Assembly (NCBI GenBank): GCA_030146285.1
Contig: JASLBZ010000042.1
Span: forward strand, 1 to 7,091
DNA: 7,091 nt
Direction of reading: 5' to 3'
DNA from: Neisseriaceae bacterium
GTDB taxonomy: Bacteria > Pseudomonadota > Gammaproteobacteria > Burkholderiales > Neisseriaceae
Part shown: positions 5,905 to 7,091 of the stretch, piece after piece
How the letters are laid out: each line of letters starts with the position of its first letter
Position numbering within the stretch: the stretch's first letter is position 1
Notes under the pieces: generated by a model
Told to the model about the DNA's origin: nothing
The model's database searches: none
Seen by the model: the letters and a program-made list of their open reading frames with translations, nothing else
Position numbers and translations under genes: made by a program

Positions 5905-5923
5905 ACTGCCACTGAATATCAAT

Positions 5924-5951
5924 AAAAACTGCCTCATAAATGAGGCAGTTT
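5924..5951 (-). terminator. terminator inside the cluster, between DUF883 and YqjE-like genes
   Basis: A perfect 11-bp stem (5926-5936 with 5941-5951) and a 4-nt loop, followed on the minus strand by a T tract (TTTTTATT, partly within the stem). It starts 15 nt past the DUF883 stop and ends 29 nt before the YqjE-like start. It should cut most transcripts after the first gene and leave the next two to read-through or a weak promoter. Confidence 0.75.
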
Positions 5952-5966
5952 CATGGTGCATTTTGC

Positions 5967-6281
5967 TTAACGGCCACGGCCAATCAAAATACCGAACACC
6001 ACACCCACTGCTGCTGCGATGCCAATTGCATGGTATGGTTTTTCTTGAATCAATTCGTCCGTTTGTTTGGCTGCGCATTTGGCTTTGTGAACCAAATTTT
6101 CTTCTAATTCTGAGAAATTGCGCTTGGCTGCTTCTAGTTTTTCAGACAAACGTTGACGCAATTCTTTGCCTTTTTCCGAACCATCTTCTAAAGCAGTGTT
6201 GTATAAGCTTTCAGCCTCTTCCAAAACACTACGCACATCCGTTAGCAATTCATCACGACGCTTTTCAATATTGTTACGCAT
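5967..6281 (-). CDS. DUF883 family (ElaB/YqjD-type) C-terminally anchored membrane protein
   Basis: A 104-residue protein. Residues 1-80 are highly charged and helical with heptad-like spacing, probably a coiled coil. KPYHAIG (81-87) leads into one hydrophobic helix (about 84-100) ending in GRGR. This is the DUF883 plan: a cytoplasmic helical rod held in the inner membrane by its C-terminus. In E. coli the paralogues YqjD and ElaB bind ribosomes at the membrane in stationary phase; applying that here is inference. AAGGAG lies 5 nt before the ATG at 6281. It heads the cluster with the YqjE- and YqjK-like genes and has its own terminator, so it is probably made in excess of them. Cys69 in the rod is a minor oddity. 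Confidence 0.88.
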   Translation of the reverse strand: MRNNIEKRRDELLTDVRSVLEEAESLYNTALEDGSEKGKELRQRLSEKLEAAKRNFSELEENLVHKAKCAAKQTDELIQEKPYHAIGIAAAVGVVFGILIGRGR

Positions 6282-6328
6282 TGTTGCTCCTTCAATAAAA
6301 TGGATTAAGAAAAATTTACTCTAGAATC

Positions 6329-6357
6329 ATTCTATGCCATTACGCTAAACAAATAAA
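6329..6357 (-). promoter_or_regulatory. possible second promoter for the DUF883 gene, overlapped by a palindrome
   Basis: TAGAAT (6329-6334; 5/6 to the -10 consensus) with TTTATT (6352-6357) 17 nt upstream. The -10 is half of the perfect palindrome TAGAAT-C-ATTCTA (6322-6334), which could be an operator. The -35 is weak. Confidence 0.35.
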
Positions 6358-6373
6358 CCATATCTGATACAAT

Positions 6374-6401
6374 TTTATAAAAACTTGACTGACATTAACA
6401 A
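6374..6401 (-). promoter_or_regulatory. possible sigma70 promoter for the DUF883 gene
   Basis: TTGTTA (6396-6401) and TATAAA (6374-6379) with a 16-nt spacer, matching 4/6 and 5/6 of consensus. It lies about 95 nt upstream of the start codon, which would give a leader of some 85 nt. Confidence 0.4.
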
Positions 6402-6500
6402 TAATGGATTGATCTAGCCTAACGCCTAAGCTAAACACGCAAAAATACACACCTTTTTTTCAATCAATTTACTGTATTTTAGCCAGCCCACAGGTTAAAG

Positions 6501-6532
6501 AAAAACCGCTTAAGTCAACTTAAGCGGTTTTT
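6501..6532 (-). terminator. intrinsic terminator of sucD
   Basis: Perfect 15-bp arms (6501-6515 and 6518-6532) centred on CA, with the stem AACCGCTTAAG. On the minus strand it ends TTTTTCTTT, 24 nt past the sucD stop. On the plus strand it ends in seven T, so it can work in both directions. Confidence 0.85.
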
Positions 6533-6556
6533 TTAAAACAGGGTTAATTTAAAAAA

Positions 6557-7091
6557 TTAAGCCATGCCTTTTGATTTTAAAACTTCAAGCATTGTTGAAC
6601 CTAGTTCAGCTGGGCTACGAGTGTAAGCCATGCCTGCTTTTTCAAATGCCATGAATTTTTCTTCAGCAGTACCTTTACCACCAGAGATAATCGCACCAGC
6701 GTGACCCATACGTTTGCCTTTAGGCGCAGTAACACCAGCGATGTAACCTACAACTGGTTTAGTCACGTTAGATTGGATGTATTCAGCAGCTTCTTCTTCT
6801 GCAGAACCACCAATTTCACCGATCATGATGATTGCATCTGTATCTGGATCTTCTTGGAACAATTGCAATGCATCAATTTGGTTCATACCTGGAATTGGGT
6901 CGCCACCGATACCGATACAAGTTGATTGGCCTAGACCTAGTTTGGTTGTTTGAGCTACAGCTTCGTAAGTCAAAGTACCTGAACGAGAAATAATACCAAT
7001 GCGACCTGGTTGGTGAATGTGACCTGGCATAATACCAATTTTACATTCGCCTGGAGTGATAACGCCTGGGCAGTTAGGACCAACCAAACGA
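6557..7091 (-). CDS. sucD: succinyl-CoA synthetase (ADP-forming) alpha subunit, C-terminal part
   Basis: The gene runs off the window at its 5' end; about 177 C-terminal residues of an expected 290 or so are present, starting RLVGPNCPGVITPGECKIG. SucD with SucB makes succinyl-CoA synthetase, which converts succinyl-CoA, ADP and phosphate to succinate, CoA and ATP in the TCA cycle. Visible landmarks are the GPN-PG loop, SRSGTLTYEA, GIGGDPIPG, MIGEIGGSAEEEAA, and KGKRMGHAGAI with the phosphorylated active-site histidine. It is very close to well-studied SucD along its whole length. Codon choice looks more uniform (GGT, GTT, ACT-type) than in neighbouring genes, as expected for an abundant enzyme. 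sucC/sucB should lie just beyond the window edge. Its TAA is followed by a strong terminator, so it ends its operon. Confidence 0.97.
   Translation of the reverse strand, partial: RLVGPNCPGVITPGECKIGIMPGHIHQPGRIGIISRSGTLTYEAVAQTTKLGLGQSTCIGIGGDPIPGMNQIDALQLFQEDPDTDAIIMIGEIGGSAEEEAAEYIQSNVTKPVVGYIAGVTAPKGKRMGHAGAIISGGKGTAEEKFMAFEKAGMAYTRSPAELGSTMLEVLKSKGMA

Noticed and set aside
5895..5912. GTG start extending the YqjE-like protein by six residues
   Set aside because: The good Shine-Dalgarno AGGGG lies downstream of this GTG and serves the ATG at 5894.

Overview
The window looks like ordinary chromosome from an AT-rich betaproteobacterium, most likely a member of the Neisseriaceae. Three lines of evidence point there: the gene families (a CcoI-type copper ATPase with a cysteine-rich N-terminal domain, a DUF883/YqjE/YqjK-type trio, HisC, SucD); a perfect FNR-type site; and three exact copies of the 12-mer AGGCAGCCTGTA. 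That 12-mer looks like a dialect of the Neisseriaceae DNA uptake sequence (DUS), and two copies form the arms of a terminator-like hairpin. The taxonomic call is an inference; no rRNA or other marker is present.

Every convincing gene lies on the minus strand, so transcription runs from high to low coordinates: sucD (5' end outside the window); DUF883 membrane-anchored protein; YqjE-like two-helix membrane protein; YqjK-like small protein overlapping it by 11 nt; hisC; ccoI; FabG-like short-chain dehydrogenase. A hairpin followed by a T-run, or ending in one, sits after sucD (6501-6532), the DUF883 gene (5924-5951), the YqjK-like gene (5174-5201), hisC (4038-4060), ccoI (1435-1474) and the dehydrogenase (439-462). 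The row is therefore mostly single-gene units. The exception is the DUF883-YqjE-YqjK cluster, which has an internal terminator after its first gene.

At 1-494 there may be the last codons of a plus-strand gene ending at 57. An A/C-rich stretch with no believable gene follows (58-368), then a perfect 22-bp inverted repeat carrying two DUS-like copies, then the dehydrogenase terminator.

Functionally the genes are mixed: TCA cycle (sucD), histidine synthesis (hisC), copper delivery for cbb3-type oxidase assembly (ccoI, with an FNR-like box upstream that suggests low-oxygen induction), a stationary-phase or ribosome-associated type of membrane cluster (DUF883/YqjE/YqjK), and an NAD(P)-dependent reductase. 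I see no mobile element, CRISPR array, tRNA, rRNA, phage or toxin-antitoxin module, and no clearly new multi-gene system. The most interesting signals are the DUS-like repeat, the FNR box and the terminator inside the small membrane-protein operon.
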